Assembly: GCF_029643245.1 (NCBI RefSeq)
Contig: NZ_CP116398.1
Span: forward strand, 4,150,372-4,214,371
DNA: 64,000 nt
Source: Methylomonas sp. EFPC3
GTDB taxonomy: Bacteria; Pseudomonadota; Gammaproteobacteria; Methylococcales; Methylomonadaceae
Direction: 5' to 3'
Below the pieces are notes generated by a model. The model saw only the letters and a program-made list of their open reading frames with translations. It was not told where the DNA came from and did no database searches. Below are positions 43,512-52,277 of the stretch, in pieces; positions within the stretch are counted from its first letter, which is position 1, and each line of letters begins with the position of its first letter. The translations under genes were made by a program, and so were the position numbers.

Positions 43512-44820
43512 CGCGGTCCAGTGCCGAGTCGCGCAGCGGCTCTTTCATGGTTACGGCAACGCACAATGCCAGTGCGGCGCAGCCGCTGACGTAATAACCG
43601 AACCAATCCGGGTGGCCCTGGCTTTTCAGCCATAAGGCCAGATATTCGGCGCTGCCGCCGAACAGGGCTACGGTCAGCGCATACGGAAAACCGACACCCA
43701 GGGCGCGAATCTGGACCGGAAACAATTCGGCTTTGACGATGGCGTTGACCGACGAGTAGCCGGAGGTGATCAGTAACGCGCACAGGTACCAGGCCAATGC
43801 GGTTTCGACGCTGCGCGCCTGCGCCAGCAACGACAGTAGCGGCGTGGTGCATAGGCTGGCGCCGATGCCGAAACCGATCAGCAGCGTGCGGCGGCCGACG
43901 TAATCGGAAATCAGGCCGAAGATCGGTTGGAGCGCCATGAACCCCAACAGGCCCAGGCTGCAGATCAGCGTGGCGTCGTCTTTGCTGAAGCCGCTGGTGT
44001 TGACCAGAAATTTTTGCATGTACACGGTAAAGGTGTAGTAGGACACGGTGCCGCCGGCCGTCAGGGCGACGACGGTGAAGACCGCGCGCGGGTGGCGCGC
44101 CAGTTCCCGCAATGCGGTCCGGCGGCCGGGGTGCTGGCGGGAATTGGCAAAGGCGCTAGTTTCGGCCATGTTGCCGCGCAGCCAGAGTGCGAGCACGGCC
44201 AGGGTGCCGCCGACGACGAACGGAATCCGCCAGCCCCAGGCGTGCAGTTGTTCGCTGCTTAACAGGTAGCGTTGCAGCAGCATCAATAATCCCAGGGCCA
44301 GCAACTGGCCGAGCACGATGGTCACGTATTGAAAGCTGGAATAGTAACCGCGGTGCTTGGCGCCGGCCATTTCGCTGAGGTAGGTGGCCGAGCTGCCGTA
44401 TTCGCCGCCGATACTGAAGCCTTGCAGCATGCGGGCAAACAGCAGCAGAGCCGGCGCCCAGTTGCCGATTTCGGCGTAACCCGGCGCGCAGGCGATGATC
44501 AACGAGCCCAGGCACATCAGACTCACGGATAACAGCAGCGCGCTCTTGCGGCCTTTGCGGTCCGCCAGACTGCCGAGCAGCCAGCCGCCCAGCGGGCGGA
44601 ACACGAAGCCGACGGCGAATACCGCGGCGTTATTCAGCAATTGCGCGGTCTGGTCGCCTTCCGGAAAGAACAGCGGGGCAAAGTACAGGGCGAAGGCGGC
44701 GTAGATGGCCCAGTCGAAATATTCGACCAGATTGCCGGCGGAGCCGCTCAAAATGTAACGCAGGCGCTGCCGGTGCGACAGCGTAGGATTGGCGGGCGGA
44801 AGTGCGGCGAAAGATTCCAT
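43495..44820 (-). CDS. MFS transporter of the metabolite:H+ symporter group
   Basis: 441 residues with twelve hydrophobic helices. Diagnostic elements are YFDWAIYAAFALYFAPLFFP, FRPLGGWLLGSLADRKGRKS (loop 2-3), the LQGFSIGGEYGSSATYLSEM helix and FGLISDYVGRRTLLIGFG (loop 8-9). This is the ProP/KgtP/ShiA-type MHS family, which imports organic acids, osmolytes or shikimate by proton symport. Substrate not predictable. Lies 18 bases after proQ and overlaps the DUF2799 gene. Confidence 0.9.
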   Translation of the reverse strand: MESFAALPPANPTLSHRQRLRYILSGSAGNLVEYFDWAIYAAFALYFAPLFFPEGDQTAQLLNNAAVFAVGFVFRPLGGWLLGSLADRKGRKSALLLSVSLMCLGSLIIACAPGYAEIGNWAPALLLFARMLQGFSIGGEYGSSATYLSEMAGAKHRGYYSSFQYVTIVLGQLLALGLLMLLQRYLLSSEQLHAWGWRIPFVVGGTLAVLALWLRGNMAETSAFANSRQHPGRRTALRELARHPRAVFTVVALTAGGTVSYYTFTVYMQKFLVNTSGFSKDDATLICSLGLLGFMALQPIFGLISDYVGRRTLLIGFGIGASLCTTPLLSLLAQARSVETALAWYLCALLITSGYSSVNAIVKAELFPVQIRALGVGFPYALTVALFGGSAEYLALWLKSQGHPDWFGYYVSGCAALALCVAVTMKEPLRDSALDRDEAAA

Positions 44821-44838
44821 CCCTGCGCCTGGTCGGCC

Positions 44839-45312
44839 TTATTCGACGGCGGGAGCTGGCTGAGCGGGTTTGGCTGCGGCTTTTTTCGGCTTTTTTTTCT
44901 GCGACCGGTATTTCAGCCGTTGCGCCTGGGTGGCGTTGTCTTTGGTGACGCGGCCGGCTTCGTTACCGTTCAGATCGACCCGAATCGCGCCTTCGACCAT
45001 GCAGGCCCAATAGCGGTTGCCGGTACACCAGGTTTTGATCGCTTCTAACAAGGCTTCCTTGGCGATGCCGAGTTGTTCGGACTGTTCGACCAAGTCGTTG
45101 TGGATGCCGATTTTGAGCGGGACTTTCGGGTTGGGGCTTTTCGGGAAGATGGCCGGAAAACGTTTCTGCAACTGGCCGATGGTTTGCACGACCGGGTCGA
45201 CGTCCGCGCTTGGCGCTTGGTGTTGCTTTTTCTGCTCTTGCTTTTTCGCTTTTTCGGCGGCGGCCTGTTGCGCCAGTTGATCCCGCAGCGATGCTAATTG
45301 TTCGAAGCCCAT
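44839..45312 (-). CDS. proQ: ProQ/FinO-family RNA chaperone
   Basis: 157 residues from ATG 45312 (MGFEQLASLRDQLAQQAAAE). A Lys/Gln-rich N-terminal arm leads to the FinO domain (about 50-125): VVQTIGQLQKRFPAIFPKSP, KVPLKIGIHNDLVEQSEQLG, EALLEAIKTWCTGNRYWACM and GAIRVDLNGNEAGRVT. The C-terminus is basic and low-complexity (RSQKKKPKKAAAKPAQPAP). Such proteins bind structured sRNAs and mRNA 3' ends. An upstream ATG in frame adds 24 non-conserved codons. Confidence 0.93.
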   Translation of the reverse strand: MGFEQLASLRDQLAQQAAAEKAKKQEQKKQHQAPSADVDPVVQTIGQLQKRFPAIFPKSPNPKVPLKIGIHNDLVEQSEQLGIAKEALLEAIKTWCTGNRYWACMVEGAIRVDLNGNEAGRVTKDNATQAQRLKYRSQKKKPKKAAAKPAQPAPAVE

Positions 45313-45541
45313 ACGCAAACCGATAATGTACTGAAAAACGCGCATTGTACAACGATGCGGGCGGCGGTGAAATTTGCCGCGCATTTCATGCGGTTTATTT
45401 CGGCATTGATCCGGCTGAATGGCAGCGGTTTGCGGCTTAATTTATTTTTACATTCGGCAGACGGCGATTTACTTTATTTTGGGCATACTTGAGACTATGA
45501 CTTGGATCTTTTTATGCTACCCGCGCCGGAGTTTCACACCG

Positions 45542-46861
45542 ATGTCCGTTTTTTCGAAGTTTTCTCCAGAATTTCGCCTGGTTTTGGCAACTGCACTCCT
45601 GACCATGCTCGGTGCCTGTTCGTCCCGTCCGTCGCTGCCGGATATGGAAGATCAAACGGCAAAACTGGACCAAATGCTTCGCTCCGGTGCCTACCAACCG
45701 GCTGGCAGTTTCGAGCTGGATTCGGCGCACGATCTGTGGGTGCACGACGGCGTCGAGCTGGATGTGGAAATGCTTGCGCCGAAAATGCCGGGCCGTTATC
45801 CGCTGGTGATTTATCTGCCCAGTATCGGCGAAGACGCAAGGGCCGGTAAGTTGTGGCGGGAAAATTGGGTCAAGGCCGGCTATGCGGTATTCAGCTTACA
45901 GCCGGTGGAAATCGCCCAGGCGTTGAAACAATTGGAAGCCGAGCGTAAGTTCGACCTGCCGGACGAAGATGCCTTCGGCCCGGTCGAGGAACTGGACGCA
46001 GAAAGCCCGCCGGCGCGGGAACCCGGCGGCGACTCCTGGTTCGGCGAAAAACGGCCGCGGCAATCGCGTTCCGCGCGCAGCAGCGAATTGCATTACGTCG
46101 GCCATCAATATTTTGCGCCGGAGCGTTTAAAGAGCCGGCTCGGGCATTTGTATTGGGCTTATCGGCAACTGAAACTCCGGGCCGAGATGCACGTGCCGGT
46201 ATTTGCCGCGGCGGATTTTTCCAAAGTGGTTTTGGCCGGTTACGATTTGGGCGGGCAAACCGTTTCCGCTGCCGCCGGAGAAGCGTTCGCAGCCGATATG
46301 CCTGACCGCGGCGATTTGCAGCCGCTTGCGGCCATCGTGTTGAGTCCGTCGGTGGATTTGGCCGAAGGCCAAGTGCGCGGCCGGTTTCAAAAGTTATCCT
46401 TGCCGATGTTGAGCGTTACCGGTAGCGAAGACAACGATCCGTATGCGATCAGCTCGGCGCCGGTCAGAACCGCTTTGTGGGAATACGCGCCGGCCGGCGG
46501 CAAATACTTATTACTGTTGCAGGATGGTGGGCATAAGGTACTGGCGGGGTCGGAACCGGGCGGCCGTTTCGCAGCGGCGGACCGGCGCAGTGACGCGGCG
46601 ATGGCTGGAGAGCCTCCGATTGGAGGCGGTCGCCGTCGCGGTGGCGCGGGTGGACCGCCGGGCGGCAGCAGTTCCTGGTTCGGCAGTTCCCGCAGTGAAG
46701 AAGTCCGGCGGGAGCAGGGCTATAAACACGTTGCCGCCGTCATCGGCACCACAACCGCGTTTTTGGACATGATCGTTAAAAACGATGCGTTCGCCCAGGC
46801 GTGGTTGCAGGAAAAATCCAATCCCTGGTTAGGACGCAGCGGTTCGTTAAAGACGCGTTAA
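45542..46861 (+). CDS. Alpha/beta-hydrolase-like lipoprotein with Asp in the nucleophile elbow
   Basis: 439 residues; lipobox LTMLGACSSRP around residue 23. Hydrolase-type elements are GRYPLVIYLPSIGEDA (oxyanion strand), a nucleophile elbow KVVLAGYDLGGQTVSAAA with Asp where esterases have Ser, ALAAIVLSPSVDLAEGQ, SVTGSEDNDPYA and LLLQDGGHKVLAGSE supplying a possible catalytic His. Asp at that place is normal in haloalkane dehalogenases and epoxide hydrolases, so it need not be inactive. A Gly/Arg-rich insertion (about residues 345-385) separates the His region from a last helix. Start ATG 45542 is chosen to place the signal peptide at the N-terminus. Confidence 0.75.
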   Translation: MSVFSKFSPEFRLVLATALLTMLGACSSRPSLPDMEDQTAKLDQMLRSGAYQPAGSFELDSAHDLWVHDGVELDVEMLAPKMPGRYPLVIYLPSIGEDARAGKLWRENWVKAGYAVFSLQPVEIAQALKQLEAERKFDLPDEDAFGPVEELDAESPPAREPGGDSWFGEKRPRQSRSARSSELHYVGHQYFAPERLKSRLGHLYWAYRQLKLRAEMHVPVFAAADFSKVVLAGYDLGGQTVSAAAGEAFAADMPDRGDLQPLAAIVLSPSVDLAEGQVRGRFQKLSLPMLSVTGSEDNDPYAISSAPVRTALWEYAPAGGKYLLLLQDGGHKVLAGSEPGGRFAAADRRSDAAMAGEPPIGGGRRRGGAGGPPGGSSSWFGSSRSEEVRREQGYKHVAAVIGTTTAFLDMIVKNDAFAQAWLQEKSNPWLGRSGSLKTR

Positions 46862-46879
46862 CCGGCCGCGGCCGGCAAG

Positions 46880-47500
46880 TTACGCCGGCTGCCCAGCGGT
46901 GGTTAGCCAGCGCCCCCGCAGCCGGTCGCGGTGGATATACAGCCACTGGATGGCGATGATCGGAATGCCGGATTCGATTTCGCGGCGTTCCAGCATCGCG
47001 AACACTTCGTCGAATTTGATAGCGCTGACCCGGATGTCTTCGTCTTCCTCGTCCAGGCCGTGAATGCCGCCGACATCACTGCTGTCGACCCGGCCGCAAT
47101 ACAGCGTGATCCATTCGGAGGCGCCGCCCGGCGTCGTGAAAAATTGTTGAATCTCGATCAATTCCAGAATTTCGCAGCCGGCTTCTTCCCGCGCTTCGCG
47201 GTAAGCGACTTCTTCGGCGGTTTCGCCTTCTTCTATGGCACCGGCCACGATCTCCAACAGCCAGGCCCGTTGCGGCTGCAAGATCGCGCCGACCCGGAAT
47301 TGCTCGATGATGACGACTTCGTCGCGGTCGGGGTCGTACAGCAGCACCGCCACGCAATTGCCGCGGCGGAATAATTCCCGCGTCAGCGGCTGGCTCCAGC
47401 CGCCGTTGAACAGCGTGTGCCGCAGCGTATATTGCTCGAGCCGGAAAAAGCCGTGGTAGACGGTGCGGCAATCCAGTATTTCGAAACGCTTGTCGCTCAT
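46880..47500 (-). CDS. nudF: Nudix hydrolase, ADP-ribose pyrophosphatase type
   Basis: 206 residues. The Nudix box GAIEEGETAEEVAYREAREEAGCE has the form Gx5Ex7REx2EExG. Around it are FRRGNCVAVLLYDPDRDEVV, IIEQFRVGAI, FFTTPGGASEWITLYCG and EDEDIRVSAIKFDEVFAML, as in NudF, which splits ADP-ribose to AMP and ribose-5-phosphate. ATG 47500 overlaps the upstream sugar dehydrogenase stop (ATGA). Confidence 0.94.
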   Translation of the reverse strand: MSDKRFEILDCRTVYHGFFRLEQYTLRHTLFNGGWSQPLTRELFRRGNCVAVLLYDPDRDEVVIIEQFRVGAILQPQRAWLLEIVAGAIEEGETAEEVAYREAREEAGCEILELIEIQQFFTTPGGASEWITLYCGRVDSSDVGGIHGLDEEDEDIRVSAIKFDEVFAMLERREIESGIPIIAIQWLYIHRDRLRGRWLTTAGQPA

Positions 47501-48606
47501 CGGCCGTAGGTCACCCGGTAAATCACGCCCAGGCTGTCGTCGCTGATCAGCAAACTGCCGTCCGGCAGTTGCAGCACGTCGTTGGGCCGGCCTAATACCT
47601 CGCCCTTCGGCGTCAGCCAGCCGCTGATGAAGGGCTGTTCGTTGTAGGGCTGGCCCTCGCGGAATTTGACGACGTCGACTTGGTAGCCCTGCGGTTGGCT
47701 GCGGTTCCACGAGCCGTGTTGTGCCACGATCAGTTGCCGGAAATAGACGTCGGGGAATTGCTTGCCGGTATAAAAGCGCATACCCAGCGGCGCGATGTGA
47801 GCCTTGTAGCGCCAGGCCGGCGCCGCATATTTGTAGCATTCTTTGCCGGCGCCGAATTCCGGGTCGGCAACATTGCCGCCATGGCAGTAGGGAAAGCCGA
47901 AGTGTTGGTTGGTCGGGGTCCATTCGTTCAGCTCGTCCGGCGGCAGGTCGTCGCCCAGGTGATCGCGACCGTTGTCGTTGAAAAACAAATGGCCGGTCCG
48001 GGTTTCCCAATCGAAACCGACCGTATTGCGGATGCCGCGCGCCAATATTTCCAGACCGCTGCCGTCGCGGTTCATCCGCAACAGGGAACCGTAGATCGGT
48101 TGCTCCGGATCGCAGACGTTACAAGGCGCACCGACCGCGGTGTACAGTTTGTTATCGGGGCCGACGCGCAAATATTTCCAGCCGTGGTGGCGGTCGGACG
48201 GAAATTGGTCGTATACGGTCACCGGTTTCGGCGGATTGGCCAGCCGCATACCGATTTCGTCGAAGCGAATGATGCGTTGGATTTCGGCCACGTACAGCGA
48301 GCCGTCTTTGTAAGCGACGCCGTTCGGCAGGTTGAGCTGTTCGGCGATGACGAAGCGCTGGTCGGCTACGCCGTCGCCGTCCTTGTCTTGCACGGCATAG
48401 ACGTTGCCTTGGCGAGAACCGACGTAGACCACGCCCTTGTCGCCCAATGCCATTTGCCGGGCGTTGGGCAGATTGTCGGCGAAAATCCGGATATTGAACC
48501 CCGGCGGCAAGTGCAATTGTTTTAACACCGCCTCGTGTTCCGGGCTGGCGGCCAGGGTCGGCAAGCTGGTAAGCATGAGCAATAGCAGGGACTTTATTCT
48601 TTTCAT
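47497..48606 (-). CDS. PQQ-dependent sugar dehydrogenase-like periplasmic protein
   Basis: 369 residues with signal peptide MKRIKSLLLLMLTSLPTLAA. The beta-propeller family (YliI/sorbosone dehydrogenase) is shown by LPPGFNIRIFADNLPNARQM, VVYVGSRQGNVYAVQDKDGD, EQLNLPNGVAYKDGSLYVAE, IRNTVGFDWETRTGHLFFND, NGRDHLGDDLPPDELN and APLGMRFYTGKQFPDVYF. It would oxidise a sugar or aldehyde in the periplasm with PQQ; substrate unknown. No cytochrome domain is attached. Forms a two-gene operon with nudF. Confidence 0.88.
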   Translation of the reverse strand: MKRIKSLLLLMLTSLPTLAASPEHEAVLKQLHLPPGFNIRIFADNLPNARQMALGDKGVVYVGSRQGNVYAVQDKDGDGVADQRFVIAEQLNLPNGVAYKDGSLYVAEIQRIIRFDEIGMRLANPPKPVTVYDQFPSDRHHGWKYLRVGPDNKLYTAVGAPCNVCDPEQPIYGSLLRMNRDGSGLEILARGIRNTVGFDWETRTGHLFFNDNGRDHLGDDLPPDELNEWTPTNQHFGFPYCHGGNVADPEFGAGKECYKYAAPAWRYKAHIAPLGMRFYTGKQFPDVYFRQLIVAQHGSWNRSQPQGYQVDVVKFREGQPYNEQPFISGWLTPKGEVLGRPNDVLQLPDGSLLISDDSLGVIYRVTYGR

Positions 48607-48719
48607 TTTTATCTGCCTCTGAGTAAACTTTGAATGATGTTATCACTCTATAACCTTGAATTTAATCTTTTGGCGCCCCAAATCGCCACCACACCATAAC
48701 AACACAGGAAAGTTACGCC

Positions 48720-49595
48720 ATGATGAGAATATTGCTGTTTTTGGCTACCAACGTGGCCATCATGATTGCGATCAGCATCATTTTTAACGTTTTAGGCTTG
48801 AAAGGCGCGCTGGACGCTCAAGGCGTAAATCTGAATATCGAAGGTTTGCTGGCGACTTCCGCCGTGTTCGGTATGACCGGTTCGGTCATTTCGCTGTTCA
48901 TGTCGAAATGGTCGGCAAAAAGCGCGATGGGCGTGCATGTGATCGAGCAGCCGCAAAACCAGACCGAACAGTGGTTGGTCAGCGTGGTAGCGCGCCAAGC
49001 GCAAATGGCCGGTATCGGCATGCCGGAAGTCGGTATTTTCGACGCGCCGGAAGCCAACGCCTTCGCCACCGGAGCCAATCGCGACAATGCTTTGGTCGCG
49101 GTCAGTACCGGTTTGCTCAGGAGCATGAATGCCGACGAAGTCGAAGCGGTGGTCGGCCATGAGATCAGCCACGTCGCCAACGGCGATATGGTGACGATGG
49201 CCTTGATGCAGGGCGTAGTCAACACCTTCGTCTATTTCTTCGCCACCATCATCGGTTATGTGGTCGACCGGGCGGTGTTCAAAACCGAACGCGGTTACGG
49301 CCCGGCGTACTACATCACCCAAATGGTCGCGCAAATTGCGTTGTCGATTTTGGCTTCGATGCTGGTGATGTGGTTCTCGCGTTACCGCGAATTCCGCGCC
49401 GATGCCGGTGGTGCCCAATTGGCCGGCCGGCAGAAAATGATCAGTGCCTTGCGCGCTTTGCAGCGTGCGCACGAACCCGCGCAATTGCCCGGCGAGTTGG
49501 CGGCATTCGGTATTAACGGCGGCGGCGTGCAACGCTTGTTCATGAGCCACCCGCCTTTGGAAGAGCGGATCGCCGCATTGCAAAACGCGCGTTAA
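48720..49595 (+). CDS. htpX: HtpX membrane metalloprotease
   Basis: 291 residues. Two N-terminal helices (MMRILLFLATNVAIMIAISI; LLATSAVFGMTGSVISLFMS), a cytoplasmic M48 domain with HEISHVANGDM (zinc site, about 143-153), two more helices, and the third ligand in FSRYREFRADAGGAQL. The C-terminus SHPPLEERIAALQNAR is typical. HtpX degrades damaged inner-membrane proteins, usually under Cpx or heat-shock control. AGGAAAGTTACGCC precedes the ATG; ATG one codon later is equally possible. Confidence 0.97.
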   Translation: MMRILLFLATNVAIMIAISIIFNVLGLKGALDAQGVNLNIEGLLATSAVFGMTGSVISLFMSKWSAKSAMGVHVIEQPQNQTEQWLVSVVARQAQMAGIGMPEVGIFDAPEANAFATGANRDNALVAVSTGLLRSMNADEVEAVVGHEISHVANGDMVTMALMQGVVNTFVYFFATIIGYVVDRAVFKTERGYGPAYYITQMVAQIALSILASMLVMWFSRYREFRADAGGAQLAGRQKMISALRALQRAHEPAQLPGELAAFGINGGGVQRLFMSHPPLEERIAALQNAR

Positions 49596-49642
49596 GCGAT
49601 TTAAGGGTCGGTCCGGTCGTCGCTTCCGGGCCGGCCTTGTGT

Positions 49643-49870
49643 ATGGTCAACCAATTCATCCGCTTTAGACTCGATCTGAGTTACGACCGGTTTCTGGCTG
49701 TTTATCAAGGTCACGCCAAAACCATCAGCGTTCTAGCCGATGACGGCCGGCGCATTCAGTTTCCGGCCGGCAATATTCAACGTTATCTCACCAAAAACGG
49801 CATTCAGGGCTATTTCGAAATGGAACTGGGGCCGGCTAACAAATTCGTCGCGCTGCGCCGGCTGGACTAG
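49643..49870 (+). CDS. DUF2835 protein
   Basis: 75 residues from ATG 49643: FIRFRLDLSYDRFLAVYQGH, AKTISVLADDGRRIQFPAGN and IQRYLTKNGIQGYFEMEL. The length and the R-x-Q-F-P-A-x-x-x-R/Q-x-F/Y-x-T core match DUF2835, a small single-domain gammaproteobacterial family of unknown function. It follows htpX by 47 bases. Confidence 0.87.
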   Translation: MVNQFIRFRLDLSYDRFLAVYQGHAKTISVLADDGRRIQFPAGNIQRYLTKNGIQGYFEMELGPANKFVALRRLD

Positions 49871-49895
49871 CTCGGCCTCAATCCCGCAACCCGAC

Positions 49896-50657
49896 TCAAA
49901 CCTTGGCGGCCTTCGCCCGGTACATGGCTTGGTCGGCCTGTCTGATCAACTCGTCCCAGGATTGTTTGCCGCGGCGGTAAATCGCGGTGCCGATGCTGAC
50001 ATCCAGCGTCAGGTAGCCAATGGCCGAGGCGTAGGGCGCGATCAGGTTTTCGTAGACTTTGTCGATTACCGCGTTTAACTGTTCCGAATTTTCAATGTCG
50101 GTCAGCAACACCAAAAACTCATCCCCGCCGTAACGGCAAGCGGTATCGCAATTGCGAATGCAGGTTTGCAGCCGGTTGGCGACCTCGCTCAATAGACGGT
50201 CGCCGGCGGCGTGGCCTAAGGTGTCGTTAACGGCCTTGAAATCGTCCAGATCGATGAACAGCAACGCGAGTTGCGATTGTTGACGGTTTGTCCGAGCCAT
50301 CGCTTGCTGCAGCCTGTCTTGCAGCAATGTCCGGTTTGCCAGGCCGGTCAGTGCGTCGTGATGGGCCGCATGTAAGGCCTGGTGGTAATGTTCACCGGCT
50401 TCTTGCAATTGTTGGCTGAGTTCGGCTCGGTCGGCATTCAACGCTTCGATTTGCCGTTTCGCGTCGGCCAGTTGGCGTTGGCTCAAAGCCAGGGCTTTCT
50501 GCAATTCGGCGATTTCCGCGAAGTTTTGGTTCAGCGGTTCGCATTTGCCGGGAGCTGTGCCGCACGAGGTTGGCTTCAGCCATTGCGAGGCCGCAATATT
50601 GTCGGAACAGGAAAATGCTGGAATCGGGTTCAAAAAAAGATTGGGTTCGTTTTTCAT
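49896..50657 (-). CDS. Diguanylate cyclase with coiled-coil N-terminus
   Basis: 253 residues. A coiled coil (about 45-85: IAELQKALALSQRQLADAKR onward) leads to a GGDEF domain beginning ALTGLANRTLLQDRLQQAMA. It has FIDLDDFKAVNDTLGHAAGD, the catalytic CRYGGDEFLVLLTD and an inhibitory RNCD site five residues before GGDEF. No membrane or sensor domain is present, so dimerisation through the coiled coil or a partner must control it. It is separated from the upstream old yellow enzyme gene by 258 bases that include a perfect hairpin. Confidence 0.93.
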   Translation of the reverse strand: MKNEPNLFLNPIPAFSCSDNIAASQWLKPTSCGTAPGKCEPLNQNFAEIAELQKALALSQRQLADAKRQIEALNADRAELSQQLQEAGEHYHQALHAAHHDALTGLANRTLLQDRLQQAMARTNRQQSQLALLFIDLDDFKAVNDTLGHAAGDRLLSEVANRLQTCIRNCDTACRYGGDEFLVLLTDIENSEQLNAVIDKVYENLIAPYASAIGYLTLDVSIGTAIYRRGKQSWDELIRQADQAMYRAKAAKV

Positions 50658-50845
50658 GGTCAGCTCTGTCGGTAAAGGGATTGTGTAGGCCGTTTTCCGG
50701 CGACTTTTTTACCGTATCGATCAAGAGCCGTGCCATTGCGGATTTAATCGAATCAAGATGCTGCAATTCATTGAAATGAAATTGTTTTTATTGTAAGGCC
50801 TGGCGGGAGCACTGCTCCGGCAACCCTAGGATTGGCGCAACGGAG

Positions 50846-50876
50846 ACGAAATATCGCTAAGCGCACGATATTTCGT
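50846..50876. repeat. 11-bp perfect hairpin upstream of the GGDEF gene
   Basis: ACGAAATATCG (50846-50856) pairs perfectly with CGATATTTCGT (50866-50876) around a 9-base loop. It lies between the OYE gene and the GGDEF gene. On the plus strand ATTTTTA follows; on the genes' own strand no T-run follows, so it may be an operator or RNA structure rather than a terminator. Confidence 0.5.
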
Positions 50877-50915
50877 ATTTTTAACGCGGTCTAGTGCTTG
50901 GCCTTGACGGGCAAG

Positions 50916-52028
50916 TCAGCGTTGGCGAAACCGGATGTCGCCGAACAGTTCCTTCAATTCTCTCGGTTGGCAGCGCCAATATTGCCGTGGAGCGTCAACC
51001 TGTGCGCCGAGTTTCGCCGCGGCATGCCAGGGCCAGCGCGGATCGTACAGAATGCCGCGAGCGATCGCGACCAAGTCGGCCCGGCCTTCGGCAATTATGG
51101 CTTCGGCCGCTTCCGCTTCGGTAATCAAACCCACTGCAATCGTCGGCAACCCGCAACCGGCACGAATCGCTTCTGCCAACGGCACTTGGTAGTTGGGGCC
51201 TAACGGGATTTTCTGTTGCGGCGACAGGCCGCCGCTGGAGACGTGAATGAAGGCGCAACCGCGCGCTTTCAATTGGTTGGCAAACACGATGCTTTGCTCG
51301 ACATCCCAGCCGCCGGCCACCCAATCGGTTGCCGAAATCCTGACTCCGATCGGTATTCGCTCGGAAACCGCGCTGCGCATCGCCGCAAATACTTCCAGCG
51401 GAAAGCGCATCCGGTTTTCCAGCGAACCGCCAAATTCGTCATCCCGCAGGTTGGCCAGCGGCGACAAAAACTGGTGTAACAGATAGCCGTGTGCGGCGTG
51501 GATTTCGATCGCGTCGACGCCGATCTGTTGCGCCCGTTGTGCCGCCGATACGAAAGCCTGCTCGATTTGCACCATGTCGAGCTGGCTCAGTTCTTGAGGT
51601 GGCATATCCTCGGGCATGAAAGCCAGCGGAGACGGGGCGACGGGCTGCCAGCCGCCGTCGTTTGCGCCCAACGGATGGCCGCCGTCCCATGGTGGCGCGG
51701 TAGAGGCTTTGCGGCCGGCGTGGGCGATTTGAATCGCAATCGGCATCGGCGAATAGCGCCGAATCGAATCCAGGATTTTACCCAAGGCCGCCGCGCAGGC
51801 GTCGGACCAAAGGCCGAGGTCGGCCGGCGAGATGCGGCCGCGGGCTTCGACTGCGGTGGCTTCGATGATCAGCAGCCCGGCGCCGGACAGTGCCAGATTG
51901 CCGAGATGGATCTGGTGCCAATCGGAGGCTATGCCGTCGACGGCCGAATATTGGCACATGGGGGCGATCACAATCCGGTTGGGTAAGGTAATCGGGCCTA
52001 AACAAAACGCTGTGAATAGTTGGCTCAT
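50916..52028 (-). CDS. Old yellow enzyme-type NAD(P)H:flavin oxidoreductase (YqjM/NamA-like)
   Basis: 370-residue FMN barrel. ITLPNRIVIAPMCQYSAVDG holds the Cys typical of the YqjM branch, and IQIAHAGRKASTAPPWDGG plus IEIHAAHGYLLHQFLSPLAN, RDDEFGGSLENRMRFPLEVF give the substrate-binding His residues and phosphate region. GLITEAEAAEAIIAEGRADLV and GILYDPRWPWHAA close the barrel. It reduces activated C=C bonds; physiological substrate unknown. Confidence 0.93.
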   Translation of the reverse strand: MSQLFTAFCLGPITLPNRIVIAPMCQYSAVDGIASDWHQIHLGNLALSGAGLLIIEATAVEARGRISPADLGLWSDACAAALGKILDSIRRYSPMPIAIQIAHAGRKASTAPPWDGGHPLGANDGGWQPVAPSPLAFMPEDMPPQELSQLDMVQIEQAFVSAAQRAQQIGVDAIEIHAAHGYLLHQFLSPLANLRDDEFGGSLENRMRFPLEVFAAMRSAVSERIPIGVRISATDWVAGGWDVEQSIVFANQLKARGCAFIHVSSGGLSPQQKIPLGPNYQVPLAEAIRAGCGLPTIAVGLITEAEAAEAIIAEGRADLVAIARGILYDPRWPWHAAAKLGAQVDAPRQYWRCQPRELKELFGDIRFRQR

Positions 52029-52277
52029 GGCGTACGTCGGGAAAGTCTTGGTCGGTGAGGCGTGAGTCTATGGGCTGGCGGAGGGATTGGCAATATTGCC
52101 TGGCAGTACTGCCACACCTGTCATTCCGCTGCCAGTGCTGTCATTCCGGCATATTGAAAAAATTGATTGTGAACGGAGTCAAATAATTGATTCTAAAAAT
52201 TTTATAGATATTGGCACAAGGCATGCTTTGTATAGGGTTAAGGAATTCGTTCCGTACTATCCAACGTTATATTACTG

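Noticed and set aside
50797-50820. Riboswitch call for the GC-rich stem before the GGDEF gene
   Set aside because: The sequence does not match the conserved core of c-di-GMP or other classes that I know; left as an unexplained structure.
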